Assembly: GCA_049323795.1 (NCBI GenBank)
Contig: JBMOOH010000026.1
Span: 62,001 to 126,000 of the forward strand
Source: JAOADN01 sp049323795
GTDB lineage: Bacteria > Pseudomonadota > Alphaproteobacteria > Rhodobacterales > Rhodobacteraceae
DNA: 64,000 nt
Reading direction: 5' to 3'
Shown piece by piece: positions 1-8,862 of this stretch (the stretch's first letter is position 1; each line of letters opens with the position of its first letter). The notes under the pieces are model-generated. The model was not told where the DNA came from and ran no database searches. It was given only the letters and a program-made list of their open reading frames with translations. The translations under genes and the position numbers were made by a program.

Positions 1-628
1 ACTTCAGGCCCTGCCGCTGCCGCACGAGATCGTCGAGCGGGGCGTTGGCGGGGCCGGTGTCGAAGGCGACGCAGGCCCCGGCTGCCTCCGGCGACGGCCG
101 GCGCGGGTCGGCCCAGGTGAGGTTGCCGACGCCGCCGAGATTCAGGAACGCGACCGGCGCGTCGAGCCCGAGACGCCGCGCCAGGGCGAAATGGTAGAAC
201 GGCGCGAGCGGCGCCCCCTGCCCGCCGAGCCGGACGTCCGCCGAGCGGAAGTCCCATACCACCGGCCTGCCCAGAACCTCGGCCAGGACGGCGCCGTCGC
301 CCGCCTGATGCGTCCCGCGCCCGCCCGGTTCGTGGGCAAGGGTCTGGCCATGGAAGCCGATCAGGTCGGCGGCGCCGCAGAGTTCCGACAGAACCTCGGC
401 ATGGGCCGTCTCGACCACCTCGGCCGCCTCGGCCACGCCGGGATCGCCCGGCCAGAGGCCTAGCGCGGCGCGGATCGCCGCGCGCTCGTCCTCCGAATAG
501 GGACGGTAGCGCGTCTCGCCGAAGTCGAGCACGTCCTCGCCGTCGGTGAGGACGAGTGCCGCGTCCACCCCGTCCATCGAGGTGCCCGACATCGCACCCA
601 GCGCCCAGACCGGTTCCCGCCGCATCAT
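1..628 (-). CDS. anmK: Anhydro-N-acetylmuramic acid kinase (3' end cut by window edge)
   Basis: Phosphorylates and opens 1,6-anhydro-N-acetylmuramic acid during recycling of cell-wall murein in the cytosol. The minus-strand protein begins MMRREPVWALG and runs straight into the family signature MSGTSMDGVDA, followed by DLIGFHGQT and NLGGVGNL of the sugar-kinase fold. The ATG at 628 follows a GGGGAAGGGG-like ribosome site; a second ATG lies three bases later. The gene leaves the window on the left, so about 209 of the usual roughly 365 residues are visible. It is divergent from tyrS with under 80 bp between the starts, so both promoters must sit in that short gap. Confidence 0.93.
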   Translation of the reverse strand, partial: MMRREPVWALGAMSGTSMDGVDAALVLTDGEDVLDFGETRYRPYSEDERAAIRAALGLWPGDPGVAEAAEVVETAHAEVLSELCGAADLIGFHGQTLAHEPGGRGTHQAGDGAVLAEVLGRPVVWDFRSADVRLGGQGAPLAPFYHFALARRLGLDAPVAFLNLGGVGNLTWADPRRPSPEAAGACVAFDTGPANAPLDDLVRQRQGLK

Positions 629-704
629 CCCCTTCCCCTCGGCGCTTCCCTTCGGCGCCCCCCGCCGGTATACCCCCGCCATTTCGAGAATGGACGAAGC
701 GGCC

Positions 705-1955
705 ATGACCTACCACCCGAAATCCGAGTTCCTGCACGTGATGATGTCGAGGGGCTTCCTCGCCGACTGCACGGACTACCAGGGGCTGGACGAGGCCTTC
801 GTGAAGGGCGTGGTGCCGGGCTACATCGGGTTCGATGCAACCGCGAAGTCGCTGCATGTCGGATCGCTGATCCAGATCATGATGCTGCGCTGGCTGCAGA
901 AGGCCGGCGGCAGGCCGATCGTTCTCATGGGCGGCGGCACGACCAAGGTGGGCGATCCGTCCTTCCGCGCCGAGGAGCGGCCGCTCCTTTCGCCCGCGCA
1001 GATCGACGAGAACATCGCGGGGATCCGGCGCGTCTTCTCGTCCTACGTCACCTTCGGGGACGCGACGCGCGACGCGATCATGGTGAACAACGCCGAGTGG
1101 CTCGACGGGCTCAACTACCTCGACTTCCTGCGCGACATCGGCCGGCACTTCTCGATCAACCGGATGCTGTCATTCGAAAGCGTGAAGTCGCGGCTCGACC
1201 GCGAGCAGTCGCTGTCGTTCCTCGAATTCAACTACATGATCCTGCAGGCCTACGACTTCCTCGAACTGCACCGCCGCCACGGCTGCCTGCTGCAGATGGG
1301 CGGGTCGGACCAGTGGGGGAACATCGTCAACGGGATCGACCTGACGCGGCGGATCCTGGAGCACGAGATCTTCGGGCTGACCTCGCCGCTCCTCACCACC
1401 TCGGACGGGCGGAAGATGGGCAAGTCCCAGCAGGGGGCGGTCTGGCTCAACGCCGACATGCTGTCGCCCTACGAGTTCTGGCAGTTCTGGCGGAACACGA
1501 CCGATGCCGACGTGGGGAGGTTCCTGAAGCTCTATACCGAACTGCCCGTCGAGGAATGCGACCGGCTGGGGCGGCTTCGGGGAGCGGAGATCAACGCGGC
1601 GAAGATCATCCTCGCGAACGAGGCGACAGGGCTTCTGCACGGGCGCGGGGCGGCGGCGGCGGCCGAGGCGACCGCGCGGGAGGTGTTCGAGAAGGGCGGC
1701 GTGGGCGAGGACCTTCCGACGCTGACCCTTTCGGCCGAGGACGTGGGCGACGGGATCAGCCTCGCCCAGCTCATCGTCCGGTCGGGACTGGCGAAGTCGG
1801 GCAAGGACGCCAAGCGCCTGATCGCCGAGGGCGGCGCGCGCGTCAACGACGAGGTGGCGACCGACGCGGGGCAGATGTTCGGGGCCGGGCACTTCGCCGA
1901 GCCCCTGAAGCTGACCGCGGGGCGGAAGCGGCACGCGCTGGTGACGATCGGCTGA
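705..1955 (+). CDS. tyrS: Tyrosyl-tRNA synthetase
   Basis: Charges tRNA-Tyr in the cytosol. The 416-residue protein has the class I signatures HVGS (HIGH motif, residues 51-54) and KMGKS (237-241), the tyrosine-pocket segment QMGGSDQWGN near 197-206, and a C-terminal S4 RNA-binding domain ending GRKRHALVTIG. The frame is open further upstream, but homologues start at MTYHPKSEF, so ATG 705 was chosen. An in-frame ATG at 690 is the alternative. Length fits the bacterial TyrS family. Confidence 0.95.
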   Translation: MTYHPKSEFLHVMMSRGFLADCTDYQGLDEAFVKGVVPGYIGFDATAKSLHVGSLIQIMMLRWLQKAGGRPIVLMGGGTTKVGDPSFRAEERPLLSPAQIDENIAGIRRVFSSYVTFGDATRDAIMVNNAEWLDGLNYLDFLRDIGRHFSINRMLSFESVKSRLDREQSLSFLEFNYMILQAYDFLELHRRHGCLLQMGGSDQWGNIVNGIDLTRRILEHEIFGLTSPLLTTSDGRKMGKSQQGAVWLNADMLSPYEFWQFWRNTTDADVGRFLKLYTELPVEECDRLGRLRGAEINAAKIILANEATGLLHGRGAAAAAEATAREVFEKGGVGEDLPTLTLSAEDVGDGISLAQLIVRSGLAKSGKDAKRLIAEGGARVNDEVATDAGQMFGAGHFAEPLKLTAGRKRHALVTIG

Positions 1956-2078
1956 CCCATCGGGGGGTGCCCCATGCGCGGGACATCTTGACCGGCCTCC
2001 GATCGCGGGGACTGCGAAGGGGTGCGGGCGACTCCCGCTGTCCCCGAAGTCCGGCCGCACCCGTTCGGGGCCGGCAGG

Positions 2079-2696
2079 TCACTCCTGCACGGTCACCTTC
2101 ACCATGCGGTCCGGCTCGCCCGTCACGACCCCGTTCGCCGCCTCGTCGCCGCGCTTGATCGCGTCCACGACCTCCATGCCCGAGATCACCTGACCGACCA
2201 CGGTGTATTTCCCGTTCAGGAAATCCCCCGGCGCGAACATGATGAAGAACTGCGAGTTCGCGCTGTCGGGATCGCTCGATCGCGCCATGCCGACCGTCCC
2301 GCGTTCGAAGGGAACGTCCGAGAACTCGGCGGCGATGTTCGAAAGCGCGGATCCGCCCATCCCGGCCTGCGAGAGATCGCCCCCGGCCTTGCCGTACTGG
2401 ACATCGCCGGTCTGGGCCATGAACCCGTCGATGACGCGATGGAACACCACGCCGTCATAGGCGCCGCCCTTGGCCAGCGCGACGATCTGCCTGACGTGGT
2501 TCGGCGCATTCTGCGTGTCGAGATCGATCACGACGGTGCCGCTTGCCTGGCCGGCGACCTCGATCACGAGGTTGGGGCCCGGGCCATCCCCGGCCGCGCC
2601 GCCGGCAAGCGAACCGCGCGACAGCATGACCGCCGCCACGACGAGGACGACCGCCCCGACCGCCAGACCGCTCAGGAAGAGACTGCGCTCAGACAT
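2079..2696 (-). CDS. Membrane-anchored or periplasmic cyclophilin-type peptidyl-prolyl isomerase
   Basis: A 205-residue cyclophilin predicted to isomerise proline bonds outside the cytoplasm. Residues about 8-26 (FLSGLAVGAVVLVVAAVML) form a single hydrophobic segment with no clear cleavage site, so it may be an uncleaved anchor. The cyclophilin domain follows, with FHRVIDGFMAQTGD and the NSQFFIMF core. Its start overlaps the end of the upstream cytosolic cyclophilin by 8 bp, so the two are co-transcribed. They are clearly paralogues, giving one isomerase on each side of the inner membrane. Confidence 0.88.
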   Translation of the reverse strand: MSERSLFLSGLAVGAVVLVVAAVMLSRGSLAGGAAGDGPGPNLVIEVAGQASGTVVIDLDTQNAPNHVRQIVALAKGGAYDGVVFHRVIDGFMAQTGDVQYGKAGGDLSQAGMGGSALSNIAAEFSDVPFERGTVGMARSSDPDSANSQFFIMFAPGDFLNGKYTVVGQVISGMEVVDAIKRGDEAANGVVTGEPDRMVKVTVQE

Positions 2697-3198
2697 CGGC
2701 GGCCACCTTCACCGAGATCATGCGGTCGGGGGCCGCCGGCGGCTCGCCGCGGGTGATCCCGTCCACATGGGCCATCCCCGAGATCACCCGGCCAAAAACG
2801 GTGTACTGGCCGTTCAGGAAGTGGTTGTCCTTGAAATTGATGAAGAACTGGCTGTTCGCCGAGTTCGGGTTCGACGAGCGCGCCGCGCCGAGGGTTCCCC
2901 GGTCATGCGGGATGCGGCTGAATTCGGCGGGAAGGTCGGGCAGGTCGGACCCGCCGGTCCCGGCCCGGCGCGGGTTGTAGTTCGGCGACGTCGTGTTGGC
3001 GTGCTCGACATCGCCCGTCTGCGCCATGAACCCGTCGATCACCCTGTGGAAGGCGACCCCGTCATAGGCCCCGGCGCGCGCGAGAACCTTCATGCGCTCG
3101 GAATGCTTCGGGGCAATGTCGCTCAGGAGTTCGATCACCACCTGTCCGTCCTTCAGTTCGATGATGACGGTGTTCTCGGGGTCCTGTATCTCGGTCAT
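2689..3198 (-). CDS. ppiB: Cytosolic cyclophilin-type peptidyl-prolyl isomerase
   Basis: Compact 169-residue cyclophilin without signal peptide, starting MTEIQDPENTVIIELKDG. It carries the active-site stretch FHRVIDGFMAQTGD, the NSQFFINF core and the FGRVISGM segment. It catalyses cis-trans isomerisation of prolyl bonds during folding in the cytosol. First gene of a two-gene minus-strand unit with the membrane-anchored paralogue. It is divergent from pgk across a 199-bp gap. Confidence 0.92.
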   Translation of the reverse strand: MTEIQDPENTVIIELKDGQVVIELLSDIAPKHSERMKVLARAGAYDGVAFHRVIDGFMAQTGDVEHANTTSPNYNPRRAGTGGSDLPDLPAEFSRIPHDRGTLGAARSSNPNSANSQFFINFKDNHFLNGQYTVFGRVISGMAHVDGITRGEPPAAPDRMISVKVAADV

Positions 3199-3397
3199 GT
3201 GGCGGTCCTTCCGCGTTCGGTGTCGGGCGCGAACCTAGTCAAGCCGGCGTCTCAAGGAAAGGCCAAAGCCTTGACGACGAGTTGACCTTTGTCGGGCTTG
3301 CGGTGATGAAGCGGGCAAGCGCCCCCGCCCGCGGCCGCACCCTCCGCGGCCCGGGGCCGGGCACCTTGCCGGCATCAGGAATGAAAGGACCGTCCCC

Positions 3398-4585
3398 ATG
3401 CCCTTCAAGACGATCGACGACATGGACATGAACGGCAAGGTCGTCCTAACGCGGGTGGACCTGAACGTGCCGGTCGAGAACGGCGTCGTGACCGACACGA
3501 CGCGGATAGACAAGATCGTTCCGACCGTGAAGGCGATCCTTGCCAGGGGCGGCAAGCCTGTGCTGCTGGCCCATTTCGGGCGCCCGAAGGGCAGGCCCGT
3601 CCCCGAGATGTCCCTGCGGGTGACGCTGCCGTCGCTCGAAAAGGCACTCGGCATGCCGGTCCGGTTCGCCGAGGACTGCATCGGCGCGCCGGCAAAGCGC
3701 GCTGTGGCGGCGATGAAGGCCGGGGATGTGCTGCTTCTCGAGAACACCCGCTTCCATGCGGGCGAGGAAGAGAACGATCCAGCGATGGCGGCCGGGCTTG
3801 CCGCGCTCGGGCAGGTCTATGTCAACGATGCCTTCTCGGCCGCCCACCGGGCCCATGCCTCGACGGAGGGCATCGCGCGGCTTCTGCCCTCGGCCGCGGG
3901 ACGGCTGATGGAGGAGGAGCTTCAGGCGCTTCACGCCGTGCTCGGAAACCCCGACCGTCCGGTCGTCGCGGTCGTCGGGGGCGCCAAGGTCTCGACCAAG
4001 CTCGACCTTCTGTCGAACCTCATCACCAGGGTGGACCACCTGGTGATCGGCGGGGGCATGGCGAACACGTTCCTTGCCGCCCAGGGCGTCGAGGTCGGAC
4101 AGAGCCTGGCCGAACGCGACATGGCCGATACGGCGCGCTCCGTCCTCGACAGGGCGGGGGCGGCGGGCTGCACGATCCATCTGCCCATCGACATCGTGGT
4201 GGCCCGCGCGTTCCGCGAAGGGGCGGCGAGCGAGATACTGCCCGTGGGCGGATGCCCCGCCGACGCGATGATCCTCGATGCCGGGCCTGCCACCGTCGCG
4301 GCAATCGGCGCGGTCTTCGAGATCTGCCGCACGCTCATCTGGAACGGTCCGCTCGGCGCGTTCGAGATCGCCCCCTTCGATGCGGCGACGAATGCCGCGG
4401 CCCGCAAGTGCGCCGAACTCACAAGGGCGGGTCAGATGATTTCGGTCGCCGGCGGGGGCGACACGGTCGCCGCGCTGAACAAGGCGGGCGTGGCCGACGC
4501 CTTCACCTTCGTCTCGACCGCCGGCGGCGCCTTCCTGGAATGGATGGAGGGCAAGGTGCTTCCGGGGGTTGCCGCACTCGGTTGA
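3398..4585 (+). CDS. pgk: Phosphoglycerate kinase
   Basis: Interconverts 1,3-bisphosphoglycerate and 3-phosphoglycerate with ADP/ATP in glycolysis and gluconeogenesis. The 395-residue protein has the N-terminal substrate segment KVVLTRVDLNVP, NDAFSAAHRAHAST, the hinge-region GGAKVSTKLDLL, and the C-terminal nucleotide-binding WNGPLGAFEIAPFD and GGGDTVAALNKAG motifs. The ATG follows a GAAAGGA ribosome site. It is followed on the same strand by a class I fructose-bisphosphate aldolase, a glycolytic pairing common in Rhodobacterales. Confidence 0.97.
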   Translation: MPFKTIDDMDMNGKVVLTRVDLNVPVENGVVTDTTRIDKIVPTVKAILARGGKPVLLAHFGRPKGRPVPEMSLRVTLPSLEKALGMPVRFAEDCIGAPAKRAVAAMKAGDVLLLENTRFHAGEEENDPAMAAGLAALGQVYVNDAFSAAHRAHASTEGIARLLPSAAGRLMEEELQALHAVLGNPDRPVVAVVGGAKVSTKLDLLSNLITRVDHLVIGGGMANTFLAAQGVEVGQSLAERDMADTARSVLDRAGAAGCTIHLPIDIVVARAFREGAASEILPVGGCPADAMILDAGPATVAAIGAVFEICRTLIWNGPLGAFEIAPFDAATNAAARKCAELTRAGQMISVAGGGDTVAALNKAGVADAFTFVSTAGGAFLEWMEGKVLPGVAALG

Positions 4586-4741
4586 CCGGCACGAACCGGA
4601 GACGCGCCGCAGGCGGTCTTGGGGCGCCGAGGGCGGGCCAATCCGCAGTCCGGACCCCGCCTGGGGGCGCTATCAGCGTTGCGCGGCGCGGCGGGAGACC
4701 CTATTGCGGGTCGTCACAAGGCCCATCCAGCGGAGCGACCC

Positions 4742-5671
4742 ATGCGCACGAGCCGAATCGTCCAGAACATTCTTGCCGGTTACGAGGGCGAGACCCCCGG
4801 CGTGAAGGGCAACCTCGCGCGGATCCTGATGGAAGGAAAGCTCGGGGGGACGGGCAAGCTCATCATCCTGCCGGTGGACCAGGGCTTCGAGCACGGGCCG
4901 GCGCGGTCGTTCGCCGTCAACCCGGCCGGCTATGACCCGCACTACCATTACAAGCTCGCCATCGACGCGGGGCTGTCGGCCTATGCCGCGCCGCTCGGGC
5001 CGCTCGAGGCAGGCGCGGACACCTTCGCGGGGCAGATCCCGACGATCCTGAAGGTGAACTCCGCGAACTCGCTGATGAGCGGAACGGCCGGAAAGAACCA
5101 GGCGGTGACGGCGGGCGTGCCGGACGCGCTCAGGCTCGGCTGCGCGGCGATCGGGTTCACGATCTATCCGGGGTCGGACCTGGCGCTCGACATGTTCGAG
5201 GAGATCCGCGAGATGCGCGCGGAAGCCGCGGCCTGCGGGATCGCGACGGTGATCTGGTCCTATCCCCGCGGCGAGGCGCTGTCGAAGGACGGCGAGACGG
5301 CCTTCGACGTGACGGCCTATGCCGCGCATATCGCGGCCCTGCTCGGGGCGCATATCATCAAGGTGAAGCTGCCGACGGCGCACCTGGAGCAGGCCGAGGC
5401 CAAGAAGGTCTACGAGAAGCAAGGGATCGACGGCTCGACGATGGCCCGGCGGGTTGCCCATGTCGTCCAGTCCTGCTTCGGCGGGCGGCGGATCGTGGTG
5501 TTCTCGGGCGGCGCGGCGAAGGGCGAGGATTCGGTCTACGACGACGCCCGCGCGATCCGCGACGGCGGCGGCAACGGGTCGATCATCGGGCGCAACAGCT
5601 TCCAGCGGCCGCGCGCCGAGGCGCTCGCCATGCTGGCGAAGCTGGTCGATATATACAAGGGCCGCGGCTGA
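4742..5671 (+). CDS. Class I fructose-bisphosphate aldolase, DhnA/FbaB type
   Basis: Cleaves fructose 1,6-bisphosphate (or runs the reverse condensation) by a Schiff-base mechanism. The 309-residue protein shows LPVDQGFEHGPARSF near residues 41-55, the central AYAAPLGPLEAGAD, a KVKLPT strand that may carry the Schiff-base lysine, and the C-terminal phosphate-binding segment FSGGAAKGED and IIGRNSFQRP. The open frame extends upstream, but ATG 4742 (MRTSRIVQNILAGYEGETPGVKGNLARI as written over two pieces) fits the family start. Its last 23 codons are echoed about 840 bp downstream (see the fragment at 6514). Confidence 0.9.
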   Translation: MRTSRIVQNILAGYEGETPGVKGNLARILMEGKLGGTGKLIILPVDQGFEHGPARSFAVNPAGYDPHYHYKLAIDAGLSAYAAPLGPLEAGADTFAGQIPTILKVNSANSLMSGTAGKNQAVTAGVPDALRLGCAAIGFTIYPGSDLALDMFEEIREMRAEAAACGIATVIWSYPRGEALSKDGETAFDVTAYAAHIAALLGAHIIKVKLPTAHLEQAEAKKVYEKQGIDGSTMARRVAHVVQSCFGGRRIVVFSGGAAKGEDSVYDDARAIRDGGGNGSIIGRNSFQRPRAEALAMLAKLVDIYKGRG

Positions 5672-5680
5672 GGCGGGTCG

Positions 5681-5723
5681 GGCGCCCCGTGGATTTCCGG
5701 ACAAAGGTGGAATACGGGGCGCC
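5681..5723. terminator. Stem-loop between convergent genes
   Basis: Ten-base arms GGCGCCCCGT and ACGGGGCGCC flank a 23-nt loop, between the aldolase stop and the stop of the convergent exported-protein gene. No strong T-run follows, so it may serve both directions as a bidirectional terminator. Confidence 0.5.
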
Positions 5724-5731
5724 GGGCGTCG

Positions 5732-6313
5732 TCAGCCCTTCGGACAGGCCACCGCCGGATTGAAGGAGACAAACGGGCCGGACGGATTGGCGCGCTCGGT
5801 CCAGACATGCAGATCGTAGTGCGGCTCGAAACCATGCGCCTCGTCGGCGGCGGTGTCGGCCTTGTCAGCCATCTTCTCCCATACCTGGTCGCCGAATTTC
5901 GGCGGGGCGCTGTTGCCCGCGGCCTCCCATGCCGCGATGAACACCAGGTTCTCGACCCCGGCCAGAACCAGCGAGCCGTCGGCCTGCGGTTCGTAAAGCA
6001 GCACCGAGGGCGCGGCGAAATCCAGGTTCAGGCCGGTGCCGGTCACCCGTGGCGCGGTCGCGGTGATGCCGAGCCGCGCGGGGTTGATGTAGTGAATGCC
6101 CATCGCGCCCAGTTCGGCCGGCAGCCCTTCGGCGGCGGCCGAGACGCACAGGCCGGACGGGTCCGGGATGAAGCCGTCGGCCAGGGCCGCTTTGACATCT
6201 TTGTACTTTGCTGTCGCCTCGCGGATCGCCGCGAGCTGGTCCTGGTTGGCCGTCGCCGGAATCGACCCTGCAAGGATCAAAACCGCGGCCAGAACTATCT
6301 TCTGGGCCTTCAT
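5732..6313 (-). CDS. Exported protein of unknown function
   Basis: A 193-residue protein with a clear Sec signal peptide (MKAQKIVLAAVLILAGSIPATA, cleaved near residue 22), so periplasmic or secreted. The ATG at 6313 sits 9 bases after GGGAGGG; the longer frame to 6373 has no ribosome site. I do not recognise the family. Visible features are an alternating hydrophobic centre (LYEPQADGSLVLAGVENLVF) and a C-terminus HYDLHVWTERANP...FNPAVACP with two cysteines in the mature protein. The gene lies between the aldolase and a second copy of the aldolase 3' end, so it may have arrived with a rearrangement. Confidence 0.75.
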   Translation of the reverse strand: MKAQKIVLAAVLILAGSIPATANQDQLAAIREATAKYKDVKAALADGFIPDPSGLCVSAAAEGLPAELGAMGIHYINPARLGITATAPRVTGTGLNLDFAAPSVLLYEPQADGSLVLAGVENLVFIAAWEAAGNSAPPKFGDQVWEKMADKADTAADEAHGFEPHYDLHVWTERANPSGPFVSFNPAVACPKG

Positions 6314-6341
6314 GAAAGTCCCCTCCCTGTTGCCAAAAAAA

Positions 6342-6356
6342 CATAGTTTTTCTATG
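6342..6356 (-). promoter_or_regulatory. AT-rich inverted repeat upstream of the exported-protein gene
   Basis: CATAG-TTTTT-CTATG, a perfect 5-bp inverted repeat, sits in a strikingly AT-rich patch about 30 bp ahead of the ATG at 6313. The region probably holds the promoter; the repeat could be an operator. Identity unknown. Confidence 0.3.
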
Positions 6357-6513
6357 CTTGGCCATTCTAACATACCGCTTTTGACTTGAATATGGTTGCG
6401 CGCCGCAGACCCGTAGCCACGCTCAGGGGGCAGGGGACAGTCGCGATGCGGGCGATCGGCAGGAGTGCCGTACGTTCGCGAACAAGCGGGCCCGGGCTTT
6501 GGGCGGCTGCGCC

Positions 6514-6582
6514 TTCCGGCGACCGCGCGCCGAGGCGCTCGCCATGCTCGGCAGGCTCATCGACATCTACAAGGGGAGGTGA
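6514..6582 (+). pseudogene. Detached copy of the aldolase 3' end
   Basis: These 69 bases read F-R-RPRAEALAMLGRLIDIYKGR-stop, nearly identical to the C-terminus of the intact aldolase ending at 5671 (FQRPRAEALAMLAKLVDIYKGRG). Identity fades abruptly upstream of the phenylalanine codon, and the rest of an aldolase gene is absent. It is therefore a remnant of a duplicated aldolase gene or a recombination scar. The changes are mainly synonymous or conservative (A-K-L-V to G-R-L-I), which suggests it came from a once-functional paralogue rather than a very recent copy. Confidence 0.75.
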
Positions 6583-6609
6583 GCCCGTCGGTGCCCTGAC
6601 CTTGTCGGG

Positions 6610-8718
6610 TCAGGGCAGCACGCCCCCGCGGTCAAGGATCGCGGTCAGCGGGCCGAGTTCCTCCGCGAACGCGGTCCAGCGCGCGACCGACCCGGCCGAG
6701 ATGGCCTTGCGGACCTGACCGAGCGAGATCGTCTTGACGCGGCGGGCCACCGCCTCGGGGCGCAGGCAGGCATCGTGCCACGGCAGGCCCAGCCAGTCGA
6801 TCAACGCGCGGATCCGCGGTTCGGGATCGGCGACGAGGGCTTCGTAGGGCAGATCGAGGATCCTGTCCCCGACGATGCCGCGCCAGTGGTCCATCAGCCG
6901 GCGGTAACGGACGTAGAAGTCCGCCAGCCGCTCGAGGCTCACCGAATAGGGGTGCTTTGCCGGGTCGAGAGGATTGCAGAAGATCGAGAGGCAGGTGTCG
7001 CGCGGGTCTCGGATGGTGTGCAGGAACCGCGCCTCCGGGAAGGCGGCGGCAAGCTGGCCGAGGATGAGGAAGTTGTGCAGGTGCTTGTCCACCGGGCGCC
7101 TCCCGGGGCCGGCGAGACCGAGCAGCGCGGCGGCGGCGGCTTGCGTGGCGGCGGTGATCTGCGCGAGATCGGGGGCTTGCGAGCGGAAGAAGTGATCCGC
7201 AACGCCGGAGTCCTCGCCGAGCGCCACCACGTCGGGATGGGCGGCGAGCACCTGTTCGGTCAGGGTCGAGCCGGAACGCGGCATCCCGACGATGAAGACC
7301 GGTGCCGATGTGGCAGTGCCCGCGGCCGCAAGCCCGGCGATGCGCTCTGCCGTGAAGGCCTGGGCGATGTCCTCGTCCCACGGGCGCGTGACGCGCATGT
7401 CCGGCGGAAGCTGCCGGTCCTGCGCCTCGTTGGCGCGGCGGAAGGCCTCGAAGGCGCCTTTCGTGTCCCCCATGTCCATCCGCGCCCGGCCGAGCGCGAA
7501 GCCCAGCGCCGCCCTGTCCTGGAGCCGCACCGGTCCGGATGCCTCGATCTGCCTCTCGAGCAGGGCGAGCATCGGCTCGCCCGGGGTCCAGGCCGAGATC
7601 AGTCCGAAATCGCGGTAGGCGCGTGCGTTGCCGGGCTGGAGCCGCACCACCGCCCGAAGGTCCGCGCAGGCTGCCTCGACCCGCCCGAGTTCGGCCTTGA
7701 GCATCGCCGCGCGGCGCAGCGTTTCCGCTGACGGGCTGGACAGCGCCTCGGCATAGGCGATGGCCGCCTCGGCCCCTTCCGTTTCCGAAATCGCGGTCAC
7801 CATCAGATGAGACAGCGCGAAGCTCTCGCCCTCGCGCAGGGCGAGCGCGCGCAGGAGATCCAGCGCCCCGGCGAAGCGTCGCGCCTCGACGAGGGCCAGT
7901 GCCTTGATGCCGAGCGCCCCGGGCAGGGAGGGGGTTCGAGCCAGCACCCTGTCGATCTCGGTCAGGGCCTCGGGGATCCGGTCCAGTTCGATGAGCGCGC
8001 TCGCGAGGTTGGTGCGGGCGACCGGGTCGTCGGGGTCGAGCGACAGGAGCCGGGCGAGGGTCGCGGCCGCCTCGGGCGCCCGCCCGAGCAGCCCGAAGGC
8101 GAGGCCGAGATGGGCGAGTGCCTCCGCATGGTCCGGCGCGCGGGCCAGTGCCTGCCGGAGGAAGTCCACGGCGCGGTCGGGCCTTTGTTCGGTCAGCGCG
8201 ACGGTTCCGCAGAGCGTCCAGAGGGCGGCGGAATCCCCGTGCGACCGGAGCATCGCCTCGGCACGCGCGCGGGCCTCCGCCACCCTGCCCGCGCGCACGA
8301 GCTGCCGCAGCGACAGCAGGTCCTCGGCGCGCAGGCTTCCGAGGACCGCGGGTGGCGGAACCGGGCGCTGTCCGGCGAGATCGACAAGTGCCTTGCGGTC
8401 CGCCGGCCGGAGCGGCGCCTTCGCCGCGAGCTTGCGCGCGCGCGACTTCTGGCCGGCCAGGACCAGATCCTCGATCAGCATGCGCCAGATCGCCGGATTC
8501 GGGCCGCCGGCCTCGGCCGCGTCGCGAAGGCGCGCCAATGCAAGGTCACGCTCGCCGAGATCGCGGAAGACGTCCCGGAGGAGGAGGAGCGCCTCGACAT
8601 GGCGCGGGGCCTGCGCGACAAGGGCCTCGAGGCGCTGCCGCGCGCCCGTCAGATCGCCAGCAGCGCGGGCACGGGACGCCTCGGCGAGAAGGATCTCGGC
8701 AGAGCGGGGAAGGGGCAT
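6610..8718 (-). CDS. TPR-repeat sulfotransferase family protein
   Basis: A 702-residue two-part protein. Residues about 1-420 are helical tetratricopeptide repeats, with many A-LA-LG-A-A pairs. Residues about 450-690 form a sulfotransferase domain. The PAPS 5'-phosphosulfate loop is PVFIVGMPRSGSTLTEQVL, and the 3'-phosphate region includes RFLHTIRDPRDTCLSIF. The C-terminus VKTISLGQVRKAI is typical of bacterial TPR-sulfotransferases. It should transfer sulfate from PAPS to an unknown acceptor, perhaps an exopolysaccharide or peptide. The gene stands alone on this strand with no obvious substrate genes nearby. Confidence 0.88.
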   Translation of the reverse strand: MPLPRSAEILLAEASRARAAGDLTGARQRLEALVAQAPRHVEALLLLRDVFRDLGERDLALARLRDAAEAGGPNPAIWRMLIEDLVLAGQKSRARKLAAKAPLRPADRKALVDLAGQRPVPPPAVLGSLRAEDLLSLRQLVRAGRVAEARARAEAMLRSHGDSAALWTLCGTVALTEQRPDRAVDFLRQALARAPDHAEALAHLGLAFGLLGRAPEAAATLARLLSLDPDDPVARTNLASALIELDRIPEALTEIDRVLARTPSLPGALGIKALALVEARRFAGALDLLRALALREGESFALSHLMVTAISETEGAEAAIAYAEALSSPSAETLRRAAMLKAELGRVEAACADLRAVVRLQPGNARAYRDFGLISAWTPGEPMLALLERQIEASGPVRLQDRAALGFALGRARMDMGDTKGAFEAFRRANEAQDRQLPPDMRVTRPWDEDIAQAFTAERIAGLAAAGTATSAPVFIVGMPRSGSTLTEQVLAAHPDVVALGEDSGVADHFFRSQAPDLAQITAATQAAAAALLGLAGPGRRPVDKHLHNFLILGQLAAAFPEARFLHTIRDPRDTCLSIFCNPLDPAKHPYSVSLERLADFYVRYRRLMDHWRGIVGDRILDLPYEALVADPEPRIRALIDWLGLPWHDACLRPEAVARRVKTISLGQVRKAISAGSVARWTAFAEELGPLTAILDRGGVLP

Positions 8719-8862
8719 GCGCTCACTCTTTCCGGACTGCGGCCAGAATGCCGGGGGCAGGGTCAGCGCCGGGTTTAGTGGAGGCCGCGCGCCCCGTCCA
8801 CCTGCACCACACGGGACAGCGGGGCAGAGACGCCCCCGGTTGGCCCGCCGCTCCGGGACCCG

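Noticed and set aside
1170..2060. Long minus-strand open frame over tyrS
   Set aside because: Antisense frame produced by GC-rich codon bias; composition is Arg/Pro/Gly-rich with no motif, while tyrS on the plus strand is unambiguous.
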